Assembly: GCF_002531755.2 (NCBI RefSeq)
Contig: NZ_CP034998.1
Span: 124,001 to 188,000, forward strand
Direction: 5' to 3'
From: Rhizobium acidisoli
GTDB taxonomy: Bacteria > Pseudomonadota > Alphaproteobacteria > Rhizobiales > Rhizobiaceae
Length of the DNA: 64,000 nt
Shown here: piece after piece, positions 9,704 through 17,774 of the stretch
Numbering within the stretch: position 1 is the stretch's first letter
How the letters are laid out: each line of letters opens with the position of its first letter
The notes under the pieces: generated by a model
Database searches by the model: none
Seen by the model: only the letters and a program-made list of their open reading frames with translations
What the model was told of the DNA's origin: nothing
Translations under genes and position numbers: made by a program

Positions 9704-9833
9704 CGTGTCTCTCTCCCTTGCGGCCGCCGCGCCGACGATCGGTCGGCAGATCGACCGAAAGATCCTCCATCTTCAAGTCCGGCAGCTTATGCCATTGCTC
9801 GAATGGTTCAAGCCGAATGAAGCTATACTAACC

Positions 9834-9849
9834 TTGACGTAAACGTCAA
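9834..9849. promoter_or_regulatory. TTGACGT-AA-ACGTCAA palindrome upstream of fadD
   Basis: A 16-bp inverted repeat (TTGACGT and ACGTCAA with two bases between) lies 131 bp upstream of fadD and 102 bp before the divergent PRC-barrel gene. The same half-sites recur before the nitronate monooxygenase gene at 36815. The form resembles MerR-family LiuR operators described for fatty-acid and branched-chain amino acid catabolism genes. The regulator assignment is inference. Confidence 0.6.
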
Positions 9850-9951
9850 CATTCGCCGATCGTGCAATCCTGCCGGAGAGGGGGAACTTTGAACCTGCCA
9901 TGGCGTTGATCTTGCATACCCAATCCGAGGAAAACCCAAAGGAGAAGCATC

Positions 9952-10344
9952 ATGCTCAATCAGGAAACTGACGCCAACCGCCGTGACCCGGACGCCAAGA
10001 GCACGCATTCGCTGATCGCCAGCGACCGCGTCGAAGGCACCCGTGTCTATGGCGCCGATGGCAGGCATATCGGCTCGATCGAACGTCTGATCATCGGCAA
10101 GCTCGACGGCCGCGTCGCCTATGCCGTGCTGAGCTTCGGCGGCTTCCTCGGCATCGGCCACGATCACTATCCGCTGCCCTGGGAAAAGCTGAACTACGAC
10201 ACGCAGCTGGATGGCTATCGTATCGACCTGACCAAGGAACAGATCGAAGGCGCCCCGAGCTATGCGGACGATGACGACAGCTGGTACAACGACAATGGCC
10301 GCCGAGTTTATGATTACTACGGCGTGCCGCCTTACTGGATGTAA
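9952..10344 (+). CDS. PRC-barrel domain protein
   Basis: The 130-aa soluble protein carries one PRC-barrel domain at about residues 18-95 (ASDRVEGTRVYGADGRHIGSIERLIIGKLDGRVAY, then GGFLGIGHDHYPLPWEKL). This fold is known from photosynthetic reaction centre H subunits and RimM. Stand-alone versions are common in rhizobia and have no settled function; stress association is often suggested. A strongly acidic, Tyr-rich tail ends the protein. AAGGAGA precedes the ATG and a strong terminator follows, so it is a single-gene unit divergent from fadD. Confidence 0.88.
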   Translation: MLNQETDANRRDPDAKSTHSLIASDRVEGTRVYGADGRHIGSIERLIIGKLDGRVAYAVLSFGGFLGIGHDHYPLPWEKLNYDTQLDGYRIDLTKEQIEGAPSYADDDDSWYNDNGRRVYDYYGVPPYWM

Positions 10345-10370
10345 CGTTGTCCGATAGGCTGAGCTGGAAG

Positions 10371-10396
10371 GGCCCCGTGGGAAGCGGGGCCTTTTT
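10371..10396 (+). terminator. Rho-independent terminator of the PRC-barrel gene
   Basis: A 7-bp GGCCCCG/CGGGGCC stem with a 7-base loop is followed by TTTTT, 27 bases after the stop codon. Confidence 0.88.
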
Positions 10397-10437
10397 GCTG
10401 TTTGGCGACTGTGGCAGAAGACATGCCTTACAAAGGG

Positions 10438-10545
10438 TGCGAGGACCGGGAGATCGCGGCATGTCCTCTTCTCCCCGAGGGGAGAAGAGTGAACCGAGAG
10501 GTCGCGGCTTGCCCCAGGCAAAGGTGCCGGCAGGCGGATGAGGGG
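10438..10545. repeat. RIME1-like element, partial
   Basis: It contains the palindrome CTCTTCTCCCCGAGGGGAGAAGAG and the typical right end GCCGGCAGGCGGATGAGGGG. The left end is degenerate. The element abuts the beta-mannosidase stop codon and so may form the 3' end of that transcript. Confidence 0.7.
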
Positions 10546-10548
10546 CTT

Positions 10549-13002
10549 TTAACGCCCCGCCACCAAATCATTGGCCGACCGCAGCACGGTGCCGATCGTG
10601 ATATCCTCCGCGACGATCGTCTTGCCCGTCTTCACCGCAAACACATGGCTCTCCCCCGGCAGCAGCGTCACCAGCATCGTGTCGACCACAGCATCCGGAT
10701 CCAGCCGATCCGCCATCAGGCAGAGATCCTTGAGGAAACTCTCAGCCGTCACCGTAACCGCAAACCCGCCATCGATCACTGCAACATCGACGCTCAGCCG
10801 CGGCGCCGGCAGGGCAAGCTCGATATCCTCGACGAAATAATGGAACGCCCGCCTGTCGAGCATCTCGACGACGATGACTTCCTCCTTCGGTAAGCCGGGC
10901 CTGACGATATCGTCGGGCAGCGGAAATTCCTTGGCCTCGAACCGGTCGCAGAGCAGCCGCCAGAATTCGAATTCGGCCAGCACGGTGCCGTCGAGCCTGA
11001 GGCGTTTGCCGCTGATCTTCGCCCGCCAGAACAACGTTCTCTCATTGACCGCCACAGCCGAAAGTCCGTCGCCGCGTGGCTGGATTGTCAGCAGACGCGG
11101 ATCATAGGCGCCCTTCAGCGCATACCAGAGCGGCTTGCGGCGGCCGGCTGAATCGAGTGCGGCCCATGAGGTCACCGGCCAGCAGTCATTGAACTGCCAG
11201 ACCACCGCACCCTTGCAGATATCCCGGTGCGACCGCATGTGCTCGATGCCGAAGCGGATGGCGCGGGCCTGGTTGAGCTGGGTGGCGAAGTGCCAGTCGT
11301 CCATCGTTTGCGGTTCCGGCAAATGGCCTGAGAGGCCGCGGATCAGCTTGTCATTGCCTTGGGTGGCCTTCTGGTGATGGAAGACGCCGTTCGATTGCGG
11401 CGTCAGCGGCTGATCATGCACGCTTTCTTCGATCGTCGCCCAGGCGGCCGGCGCCTGCCAGCCGAATTCGGAGCAGAAGCGCGGGATATAATTGTGGTAG
11501 ACCTCGTAGCCGACATCGTTCCACACGTCCCAGATATGTTTGCAGCCATGGCCGTCGGCATTGGGTTCGATCTCCATCGAACCGGAATAGGGGCTGCCGG
11601 GATAATAGGGCCGGTCGGGATCGAGTTCGGCGCAAAGCCGCGGCAGCAGGTCGAGATAATAGCCGAGCCCCCAGCTTTCGCCTGCCTTGATGATCGGCCG
11701 CCAGCCCCATTCGTCAAAACCCCAGATGTTTTCATTGTTGCCGTTCCAGAGGATCAGGCTGGCATGCGGCATCAGCCGCACGACATTGTCGCGCACCTCG
11801 GCCTCGACCTCGCTCTTCAGCGGCTCCTCTTCCGGATAGGCGGCGCAGGCAAAGAGGAAGTCCTGCCAGACCAGCATGCCCATGCGGTCGCAAGCCTCGT
11901 AGAATTCGTCACGCTCGAAGATGCCGCCGCCCCAGACGCGCAGCATGTGGATATTGGCGGCCTTGGCCTCCTCGATCCGCGCCGCATAACGCCCGGCCGT
12001 CACCCGCGACGGGAAACAATCGTCCGGAATCCAGTTCGCGCCGGCGATGAACAGCGGCACGTCGTTGATGACGAAGGTGAAGGCGGAGCCGTGTGCATCG
12101 GCTGCGGTGTCGAGCCTCAGCGAACGGAAACCGAGCTCGCGTTCGTAGGTGTCGAGCAGATCACCGCTGGCCTCGTCGATCAGCTCAACCGTCAGGGGAT
12201 AAAGCGGCTGCGCGCCGAGATGATGCGGCCACCAAAGCTGCGGCGAGGGGAGGGTAAGCTCGAAAGAAACCTCCTCTTCGTCGGCCCCGATCGCCACCGT
12301 TTTGATCACGCCGCCGATTGTCGCGGCGAGCCTGCACGCCGCTCCGTCGCCATGCCGCGCCAGTCTGGCATACACCTTCACCAGCCCGTCGCCGCCGGCA
12401 AGACTTGCCGAAACCCGTGTCTCGGCAAGCCGCGCCCGATCCCAGCCTTCCAGCCTGACCGGCTTCCAGAGGCCCGCCGTCACCAGCGTCGGGCCCCAGT
12501 CCCAACCGAAATTGCAGGCCATCTTGCGCATCAGATTGCCCGGTCCCGGATAGTTGTTCGGCCGATAGCCGTAATGTTTCTCCATCTCCGCGCCATAGGC
12601 ATAGGCCGAGCGGAAGGTGACGCTGAGTTCGTTGGCGCCCGTTTTCAGCAGCCCGGAAACATCGAAGCGATAGGTGCGGTGCATATTGAAGGAGCGGCCG
12701 ATCTCCTCGCCGTTCAGCGCGATTGCCGCGATCGTATCGAGCCCGTCGAAGACCAGTTCCTGCACCCTGCCGGCGTCAGGCGCGGCCTCGAAGGTGCAGC
12801 GATAGGTCCAGTCGGTTTTGCCGATCCAGTCATTGGTGATCTCGTTGACGTCGATATAGGGATCGGGGATCAGCCGGTTGGCGAGAAGGTCGAGATGCAC
12901 GCATCCCGGCACGGTCGCGGGGATCGATTCTGGCAGGCCGGGCCTTCCTGTATCGTTGCAGTGGAGTGTCCAGCCGGAATTGAGCGTGGTCTTCTCGATC
13001 AT
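10549..13002 (-). CDS. Beta-mannosidase (glycoside hydrolase family 2)
   Basis: The 817-aa enzyme should release terminal beta-mannose from mannan-type oligosaccharides. It has the GH2 order: a jelly-roll N-terminal domain (residues 1-190), an Ig-like domain (to about 300), then the TIM barrel. WNGNNEN near residue 430 holds the acid/base Glu, and FCSEFGWQAP near residue 525 holds the nucleophile Glu. No signal peptide is visible, so it probably acts in the cytoplasm on imported oligosaccharides. The longer open frame starts at 13083, but AGGAG precedes the ATG at 13002 and that start begins with the normal MIEKTTLNSGW. No transporter is linked. Confidence 0.92.
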   Translation of the reverse strand: MIEKTTLNSGWTLHCNDTGRPGLPESIPATVPGCVHLDLLANRLIPDPYIDVNEITNDWIGKTDWTYRCTFEAAPDAGRVQELVFDGLDTIAAIALNGEEIGRSFNMHRTYRFDVSGLLKTGANELSVTFRSAYAYGAEMEKHYGYRPNNYPGPGNLMRKMACNFGWDWGPTLVTAGLWKPVRLEGWDRARLAETRVSASLAGGDGLVKVYARLARHGDGAACRLAATIGGVIKTVAIGADEEEVSFELTLPSPQLWWPHHLGAQPLYPLTVELIDEASGDLLDTYERELGFRSLRLDTAADAHGSAFTFVINDVPLFIAGANWIPDDCFPSRVTAGRYAARIEEAKAANIHMLRVWGGGIFERDEFYEACDRMGMLVWQDFLFACAAYPEEEPLKSEVEAEVRDNVVRLMPHASLILWNGNNENIWGFDEWGWRPIIKAGESWGLGYYLDLLPRLCAELDPDRPYYPGSPYSGSMEIEPNADGHGCKHIWDVWNDVGYEVYHNYIPRFCSEFGWQAPAAWATIEESVHDQPLTPQSNGVFHHQKATQGNDKLIRGLSGHLPEPQTMDDWHFATQLNQARAIRFGIEHMRSHRDICKGAVVWQFNDCWPVTSWAALDSAGRRKPLWYALKGAYDPRLLTIQPRGDGLSAVAVNERTLFWRAKISGKRLRLDGTVLAEFEFWRLLCDRFEAKEFPLPDDIVRPGLPKEEVIVVEMLDRRAFHYFVEDIELALPAPRLSVDVAVIDGGFAVTVTAESFLKDLCLMADRLDPDAVVDTMLVTLLPGESHVFAVKTGKTIVAEDITIGTVLRSANDLVAGR

Positions 13003-13089
13003 GCGGGCTCCTGATTTATGCCGCTCGAAACTGTGGGATGGGGTGTCGTTGGAAGGGCGCCGCCGCGATCGGCAGCGGCGCATTGTGCG

Positions 13090-13485
13090 TCAGAGAAACC
13101 GGCCGTGGCGCTGCAGCACCTCGATCTTGTAACCGTCGGGATCGCTGACGAAGAAGAACAGGCCGAAAAGCTTGCCGTCGCGGTTGAGCTCCACCAACTG
13201 GCCCGGCTTCAGCCCCAGTTTCGACAGCCGCTCGCGCTCGACGGTCACCTCCTCGACCGAGACGGCGAGATGGCCATAGGCGTTGCCGAGATCGTAAGGT
13301 TCGATCCGGCCCTTGTTGACCGTCAGCTCCAGCTCGAAGCCGGTCTCGGCGCTGCTCAGATAGATCAGCGTGAAGGTTTCGAAATCGACGCGGTCGGCGA
13401 CCGAAAGGCCGAAGGCCTTGCTGTAGAATTCGACCGAACGCGCCTCGTCGAGAACGCGGATCATCGAGTGGATCATCTTCGCCAA
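13090..13485 (-). CDS. Glyoxalase I-like VOC protein
   Basis: The 131-aa product is a two-module betaalphabetabetabeta VOC protein resembling lactoylglutathione lyase (MIHSMIRVLDEARSVEFYSKAFGL at the N-terminus, DPDGYKIEVLQ at the C-terminus). A His near residue 7, Glu residues in FELELTVN and KIEVLQ, and a His in YGHLAVSV fit the metal-ligand pattern. The start is unusual: GGAGG at 13491-13495 is 5 bases from a TTG at 13485 but 14 bases from the ATG at 13476, so the TTG is favoured. It lies just after the beta-mannosidase start, same strand, and may be co-transcribed with it. Confidence 0.87.
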   Translation of the reverse strand: MAKMIHSMIRVLDEARSVEFYSKAFGLSVADRVDFETFTLIYLSSAETGFELELTVNKGRIEPYDLGNAYGHLAVSVEEVTVERERLSKLGLKPGQLVELNRDGKLFGLFFFVSDPDGYKIEVLQRHGRFL

Positions 13486-13532
13486 TTCTGCCTCCCATTC
13501 TTTCGGTCACAGCAGCCTTGGTAGCGGTCCTC

Positions 13533-14282
13533 TTACGCCGGGCGCAAGCCGATTCTTCGGGTGATCGCCGCTTCGACAAGGCCCATGGCGTCATAGATCA
13601 GCACCGCCATCAGGCCGACGATCAGCCCGCCCTGCAGAATGAAGGCTGTGTTGTCGGAAATCAGCCCGGCAATGATCACCTCGCCGAGGCCCTTTGCCGC
13701 CACCGTCGAGCCGATCGTCGCCGTGCCGATATTGATCACGGTGGCAACCTTCAGCCCTTCGAGAATCAGCGGCAGGGCAAGCGGCAGCTCGACGCGCAAC
13801 AGCCGCTGCCTGCCGTTCATGCCCATGCCGTCGGCGGCGTCGAGCACCTGCGGCGACACCTGCTTCAGCCCGGCGACGGTGTTTTCGAAGATCGGCAGCA
13901 GCCCGTAGAGAAAGAGCGCGATCAGCGTCGGCATGGCGCCGAAGCCGGTGGCGGGAACAGCCAGCGCCAGCACCGCCACCGGTGGAAAGGTCTGCCCGGC
14001 ATTGGCGATGGCGCGTGACAGCGGCAGAAAGTCGGCGCCACTCTCGCGGGTGACGAAGATGCCGCCGGCAACGGCGAGCACGGCGCTGCAGGCAATCGAT
14101 CCGATCACCAGCTGCAGATGGCCGACCGCGAGCGAGGCAAGGCTGTTCTGCGTATAAACGGCGGGGGCATTGTTGCTGGTCAGCGGCACGAGCAGGAAGG
14201 ACAGCCACTCGGTCCTGAACAGCAGGATGAGCAGCAGGGCGAGCGCCGCCAGGCGGAAGAGATTGGCGACGAGGAGTTTCAT
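13533..14282 (-). CDS. Osmoprotectant ABC transporter, inner-membrane permease (YehW-like)
   Basis: The 249-aa permease has about six hydrophobic segments and the EAA loop DAADGMGMNGRQRLLRVELPLALP near residue 150. It is the last gene of a four-gene importer operon and overlaps the ATPase gene by the 4-base ATGA, so its translation is coupled. The longer frame beginning at 14570 would run across the ATPase gene in another frame and is rejected. The two-permease organisation matches YehZYXW/OsmF systems for glycine betaine or related compounds. Substrate is inferred. Confidence 0.88.
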   Translation of the reverse strand: MKLLVANLFRLAALALLLILLFRTEWLSFLLVPLTSNNAPAVYTQNSLASLAVGHLQLVIGSIACSAVLAVAGGIFVTRESGADFLPLSRAIANAGQTFPPVAVLALAVPATGFGAMPTLIALFLYGLLPIFENTVAGLKQVSPQVLDAADGMGMNGRQRLLRVELPLALPLILEGLKVATVINIGTATIGSTVAAKGLGEVIIAGLISDNTAFILQGGLIVGLMAVLIYDAMGLVEAAITRRIGLRPA

Positions 14283-15223
14283 GCCTTGCGGCCCAGTTCG
14301 AGCAGCCGGCTCATCGAGATCGATCCCACCGGCGCCTTTTCGCCATCCTGCACCGCCGCCTCGTCGACCCCCTGCCAGATCATTTCGGCGAGCGCGTCGC
14401 GCAGGCTGAGCGATTGCGGCAGGGCGTAGGCGAGCCCACTCTTGGCCGGTTCCATGCTCTCCTTCAGCGGAAGCAGCGACATCAGTTTCAGCGCCCGGTC
14501 TGAGGTGCCGGTCAATTGCTGGACGAAGGGATCGGCGGGTTCGGTAAGGATCTTTTCCGGCGGCGAGCATTGCAGCAATCTGCCCTGGCTCATCACCGCG
14601 ATCTGGTTGCCGAGATGGAAGGCCTCGTCCATATCGTGGGTGACGAGGATGACGGTGGTGCCGAACTGCTTCTGGATCGCCAGCAGATCGTCCTGCGCCT
14701 TGCCACGGATGACCGGATCGAGCGCGCCGAAGGGTTCATCCATCAACAGCAGTTCCGGTTCGGCGGCAAGCGCCCGCGCGACGCCGACGCGCTGCTGCTG
14801 GCCGCCGGAAAGCTGGTGCGGATATTTGTCGGCGAAATCAGCCGGATCGAGGTTGAAAAGCCCGAGCAGTTCCTCGACGCGGGCTGCGATGCGGGCCGAA
14901 TCCCAGTCGAGCAGCTGCGGCACGGTGGCGATATTCTGCGCCACGGTGCGATGCGGGAAGAGGCCGTGCCCCTGGATGGCATAACCGATCTTGCGGCGAA
15001 GCTCCGTCACCTCGACGTCGATCACATTCTGCCCGCCGACGAAAATCTCGCCTTCGGTGATCGGCACCAGCCGGTTGATCATCCGCATCAGCGTTGATTT
15101 GCCGGAGCCCGAGGTGCCGACGATGACGGTGATCTCGCCCTTCTCGACGCGCATTGAGACATTGTCGACGACGGTGGCGGCGCCATAGCGCTTGGTGACG
15201 TTCCTGATCTCGATCATGCTCAT
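14279..15223 (-). CDS. Osmoprotectant ABC transporter, ATP-binding protein (YehX/ProV-like)
   Basis: The 314-aa ATPase energises the importer. It carries Walker A GTSGSGKST near residue 36, the signature [15 protein letters not shown] near residue 140 and Walker B LLMDEPFGALDP. A C-terminal region of about 60 residues replaces or resembles the CBS part of OpuA/ProV-type ATPases. It overlaps both flanking permease genes by ATGA, which indicates a single tightly coupled operon. Family assignment is secure; osmolyte specificity is from operon structure. Confidence 0.92.
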   Translation of the reverse strand: MSMIEIRNVTKRYGAATVVDNVSMRVEKGEITVIVGTSGSGKSTLMRMINRLVPITEGEIFVGGQNVIDVEVTELRRKIGYAIQGHGLFPHRTVAQNIATVPQLLDWDSARIAARVEELLGLFNLDPADFADKYPHQLSGGQQQRVGVARALAAEPELLLMDEPFGALDPVIRGKAQDDLLAIQKQFGTTVILVTHDMDEAFHLGNQIAVMSQGRLLQCSPPEKILTEPADPFVQQLTGTSDRALKLMSLLPLKESMEPAKSGLAYALPQSLSLRDALAEMIWQGVDEAAVQDGEKAPVGSISMSRLLELGRKA

Positions 15224-16386
15224 GCGGCGGATCCCCGGATGCTGTCGATGACCGCATCGAGGATGACGGCCGATGAGAAGGCGAAGAACACGGTCGGCAC
15301 GGCGCCGAGCAGGACGAGGTCCATGGCCGTCTGGCCGAGCCCCTGGAAGATGAAGATGCCGAAGCCGCCGCCGCCGATCAGCGCGGCGATCGTCACCATG
15401 CCGATCGCCTGCACCAGCACGATGCGGATGCCGGTGAGGATGACCGGAAAGGCAAGCGGCATGTCGATGCCGGTGAGGATCTGCCGGCGCGTCAGCCCCA
15501 TGCCGGCCGCCGCATCGCGCACCGAGGGGTCGACGCCCTGAAGGCCGACGACGGTGTTGGCAACGATCGGCAGCAGCGAATAGAGCACCAGCGCGATCAA
15601 GGCAGGCGCCGTGCCGATGCCGCGAATGCCGATGGCCGATGCCAGCGGCACATGGGTGGCGAGATAACCGAGCGGCAGCATCAGCAGGCCGAAGAGCGCG
15701 AGACTCGGAATCGTCTGGATCAGGCTGAGGCCCTGCAGCACGATCGCCCGCAGCTTCGGCACCCAGAAGCAGAGGATGCCGAGCGGCAGGCCGAGGATAA
15801 TGGCGATGGCGAGCGAGCCGAAGGCCAGCAACAGATGCGAGATCGCTTCCGTCTCGAATTGCGGCGCCCGCGTCGAGAACTCCTTCATGATCGACAGGCT
15901 GTCGAGCAGGCCGGAGGCGAGCGAGATGAAGAGCAGCGCCGTGTAGCCGGCAAGGGCTGCGACCCGCATCCAGGGCGCCAGGTGGATCTTCACCAGCGCA
16001 TCCGAGATGACGAGCCCGATCACCGCGAAGAGCACCCAGAAACCGCCGCCGGGCGTCATCCGCGCCACCGTGCTGCCGGGCGGCGTTGCCGCCGTCGAGA
16101 CGAGGCCGATCGCAACGACCAGCGCCGCAAGGCAGAGTGTGGCGATCACGAGCCGGGCGAGAGCATTGCGGAGAAACAGCGTGGCCAAGACCGTGAGAAT
16201 GAGCAGCACGGTCAGGATGACGACGGAAGGCTGGGGAAGAAGCTGCGTCAGCAGCATCGGCTTGCCGGCGGCGATGCGGTTCGCCTTGACATAGATGAAG
16301 GGCATCAGCGCCGTCGCCGCAATGCCGCCCGCCACCAGAACCAAGCCGAGCCGGTCCAGCCTGCTGACCGCTGAGGTTTCTTCCAT
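15220..16386 (-). CDS. Osmoprotectant ABC transporter, large permease (YehY-like)
   Basis: The 388-aa protein has four extra N-terminal membrane segments followed by a standard BPD-transport domain with the EAA motif DAAAGMGLTRRQILTGIDMP near residue 300. This long form is typical of YehY as opposed to the shorter YehW, and both occur here. The start at 16386 (MEETSAVSRLDRLG) is chosen over an upstream in-frame codon at 16434 because that extension reads as spacer sequence. The ribosome binding site is weak. The stop overlaps the ATPase start. Confidence 0.88.
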   Translation of the reverse strand: MEETSAVSRLDRLGLVLVAGGIAATALMPFIYVKANRIAAGKPMLLTQLLPQPSVVILTVLLILTVLATLFLRNALARLVIATLCLAALVVAIGLVSTAATPPGSTVARMTPGGGFWVLFAVIGLVISDALVKIHLAPWMRVAALAGYTALLFISLASGLLDSLSIMKEFSTRAPQFETEAISHLLLAFGSLAIAIILGLPLGILCFWVPKLRAIVLQGLSLIQTIPSLALFGLLMLPLGYLATHVPLASAIGIRGIGTAPALIALVLYSLLPIVANTVVGLQGVDPSVRDAAAGMGLTRRQILTGIDMPLAFPVILTGIRIVLVQAIGMVTIAALIGGGGFGIFIFQGLGQTAMDLVLLGAVPTVFFAFSSAVILDAVIDSIRGSAA

Positions 16387-16473
16387 CAAATCAACCCTGT
16401 CTGAGCAATCCCGTCCGGCCAACCCTATCAGCAAAGGGAGGCTCCGCCCGCAATCGGGCGGAGCGAGCGATGA

Positions 16474-17382
16474 TTATTTCAGGAAGCCTTTTTCCTTCAG
16501 ATAGGCTTCGGCGACGGATTTCGCCGGCTCGCCGTCGACCTGGATCTTGGCATTGAGCTTGCGCAGTTCGTCGGCGGTCAGGCTTTTGAAGATCGGCGAG
16601 AGCACTTCCTCGATCTTCGGATTGGCCTTCAGCACCTCCTCGCGGATGATCGGGGTCGGTGCATAGACCTGCTGCACGTTCTTGTCGTCTTCGAGAACAG
16701 TCAGTTCGGCCGCTTCGATCGCGCCGTCCGTGCCGTAGACCATGGCGGTGTTGACGCCGTTGGTCTGATCGGCGGCCGCCTTGATCGTCGCCGCCGTGTC
16801 GCCGCCGGACAGAACCACCATCTGGTCGGGCTTCAGCTGGAAGCCGTAGGTCGTCTGGAAGGCGGGAAGCGCGCCGGCCGAATTGACGAATTCGGCGGAG
16901 GCGGCAAGCTTGGCGGCACCGCCGCCGGCAACCCATTTGCCGAAGTCCGTCAGGCTCTTCAGCTTGTTCGGTTCGGCGACGTCGCTGCGCACGGCAAGCG
17001 CCCAGGTGTTGTTGGCGGGCGACGGCGTCAGCCAGACGATCTTGTTGGCGTCGTAATCGAGCTTCTTCGCCAGTTCGTAACCCTGGTCGATGTTCTTCCA
17101 GGCGGCATCATCGGCCTTGTTGAAGAAGAAGCCGGCATTGCCGGTATATTCCGGATAGATGTCGATTTCGCCTGCGGTGATCGCCTTGCGCACGACCGGC
17201 GTGGCGCCGAGTGCGATACGGTCCTGCGTCTTGATGCCGTTCGCTTCGAGCGCAAGCGCAATGACGTTGCCGAGCAGCGTACCCTCAGTGTCGATCTTCG
17301 ACGAGACGACGACATCCGCGGCGTGAGCCGCACCCGCCGCGAAGGCGGAGAGCGAGACGGCGAGTGCGAGTTTCTTCAGCAT
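16474..17382 (-). CDS. Osmoprotectant ABC transporter, periplasmic binding protein (YehZ/OsmF-like)
   Basis: The 302-aa protein begins with a clear signal peptide (MLKKLALAVSLSAFAAGAAHA, cleavage after AHA) and folds as an OpuAC/ProX-type binding protein (VVVSSKIDTEGTLLGNVIAL, then EIDIYPEYTGNAGFF). It would capture a quaternary amine such as glycine betaine and deliver it to the two permeases. It is the first gene of the operon, 87 bp ahead of the large permease. AAGGGG precedes the ATG. A 13-bp palindrome, CTGCATTATGCAG, lies 41 bp upstream, near the divergent LysR gene. Confidence 0.9.
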   Translation of the reverse strand: MLKKLALAVSLSAFAAGAAHAADVVVSSKIDTEGTLLGNVIALALEANGIKTQDRIALGATPVVRKAITAGEIDIYPEYTGNAGFFFNKADDAAWKNIDQGYELAKKLDYDANKIVWLTPSPANNTWALAVRSDVAEPNKLKSLTDFGKWVAGGGAAKLAASAEFVNSAGALPAFQTTYGFQLKPDQMVVLSGGDTAATIKAAADQTNGVNTAMVYGTDGAIEAAELTVLEDDKNVQQVYAPTPIIREEVLKANPKIEEVLSPIFKSLTADELRKLNAKIQVDGEPAKSVAEAYLKEKGFLK

Positions 17383-17774
17383 GGAATATCCCCTTGGTTG
17401 ACACCGTTAGCACTTTGAATTGCTGCATTATGCAGGTGCGCAAGTCCCGAGCGGGAGCTCTGCGCATAGAAGTCCGCCGGCCAGCGCGACGACGTCGCCG
17501 CCATGCCGGAATTGCGTGCGTCATGGAAATAGCGTGCACGCCCGAAAAATCGATGCAAGCCCCCTCCAGTATTTGCAGTCGCGGCACGATTATGGCGGCG
17601 AATGCATCTCCACGCGCGGAAACGCATTCCCTTTTCCAAGGCCGGCGCGATTTGTTTTTGTCCCCTTACGTGTTTCCACGGTGTTCCGGTGCTCTGTTGC
17701 GGATTCCCGCCGCCCGGATTTTTCTATGACGAGAACGATAGCCCGCCTCCTCAGATGCAGGGATATCTTTTTTC
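17383..17774. other. Divergent promoter region between the importer operon and the LysR gene
   Basis: This 392-bp spacer has no credible gene. It should hold both promoters and the LysR operators. The clearest signal is the perfect dyad at 17423-17435. The rest is unremarkable, and short frames here have no ribosome binding sites. Confidence 0.5.
17423..17435. promoter_or_regulatory. CTGCAT-T-ATGCAG operator candidate
   Basis: A perfect 6+1+6 palindrome, with an inner T-N9-A core of the kind LysR regulators contact, lies 41 bp upstream of the binding-protein start. It is a plausible target for the divergently encoded LysR protein. Confidence 0.5.

Noticed and set aside
11359..13014. 551-codon plus-strand frame opposite the beta-mannosidase
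   Set aside because: Antisense shadow with no ribosome binding site; the opposite strand has intact GH2 catalytic motifs.
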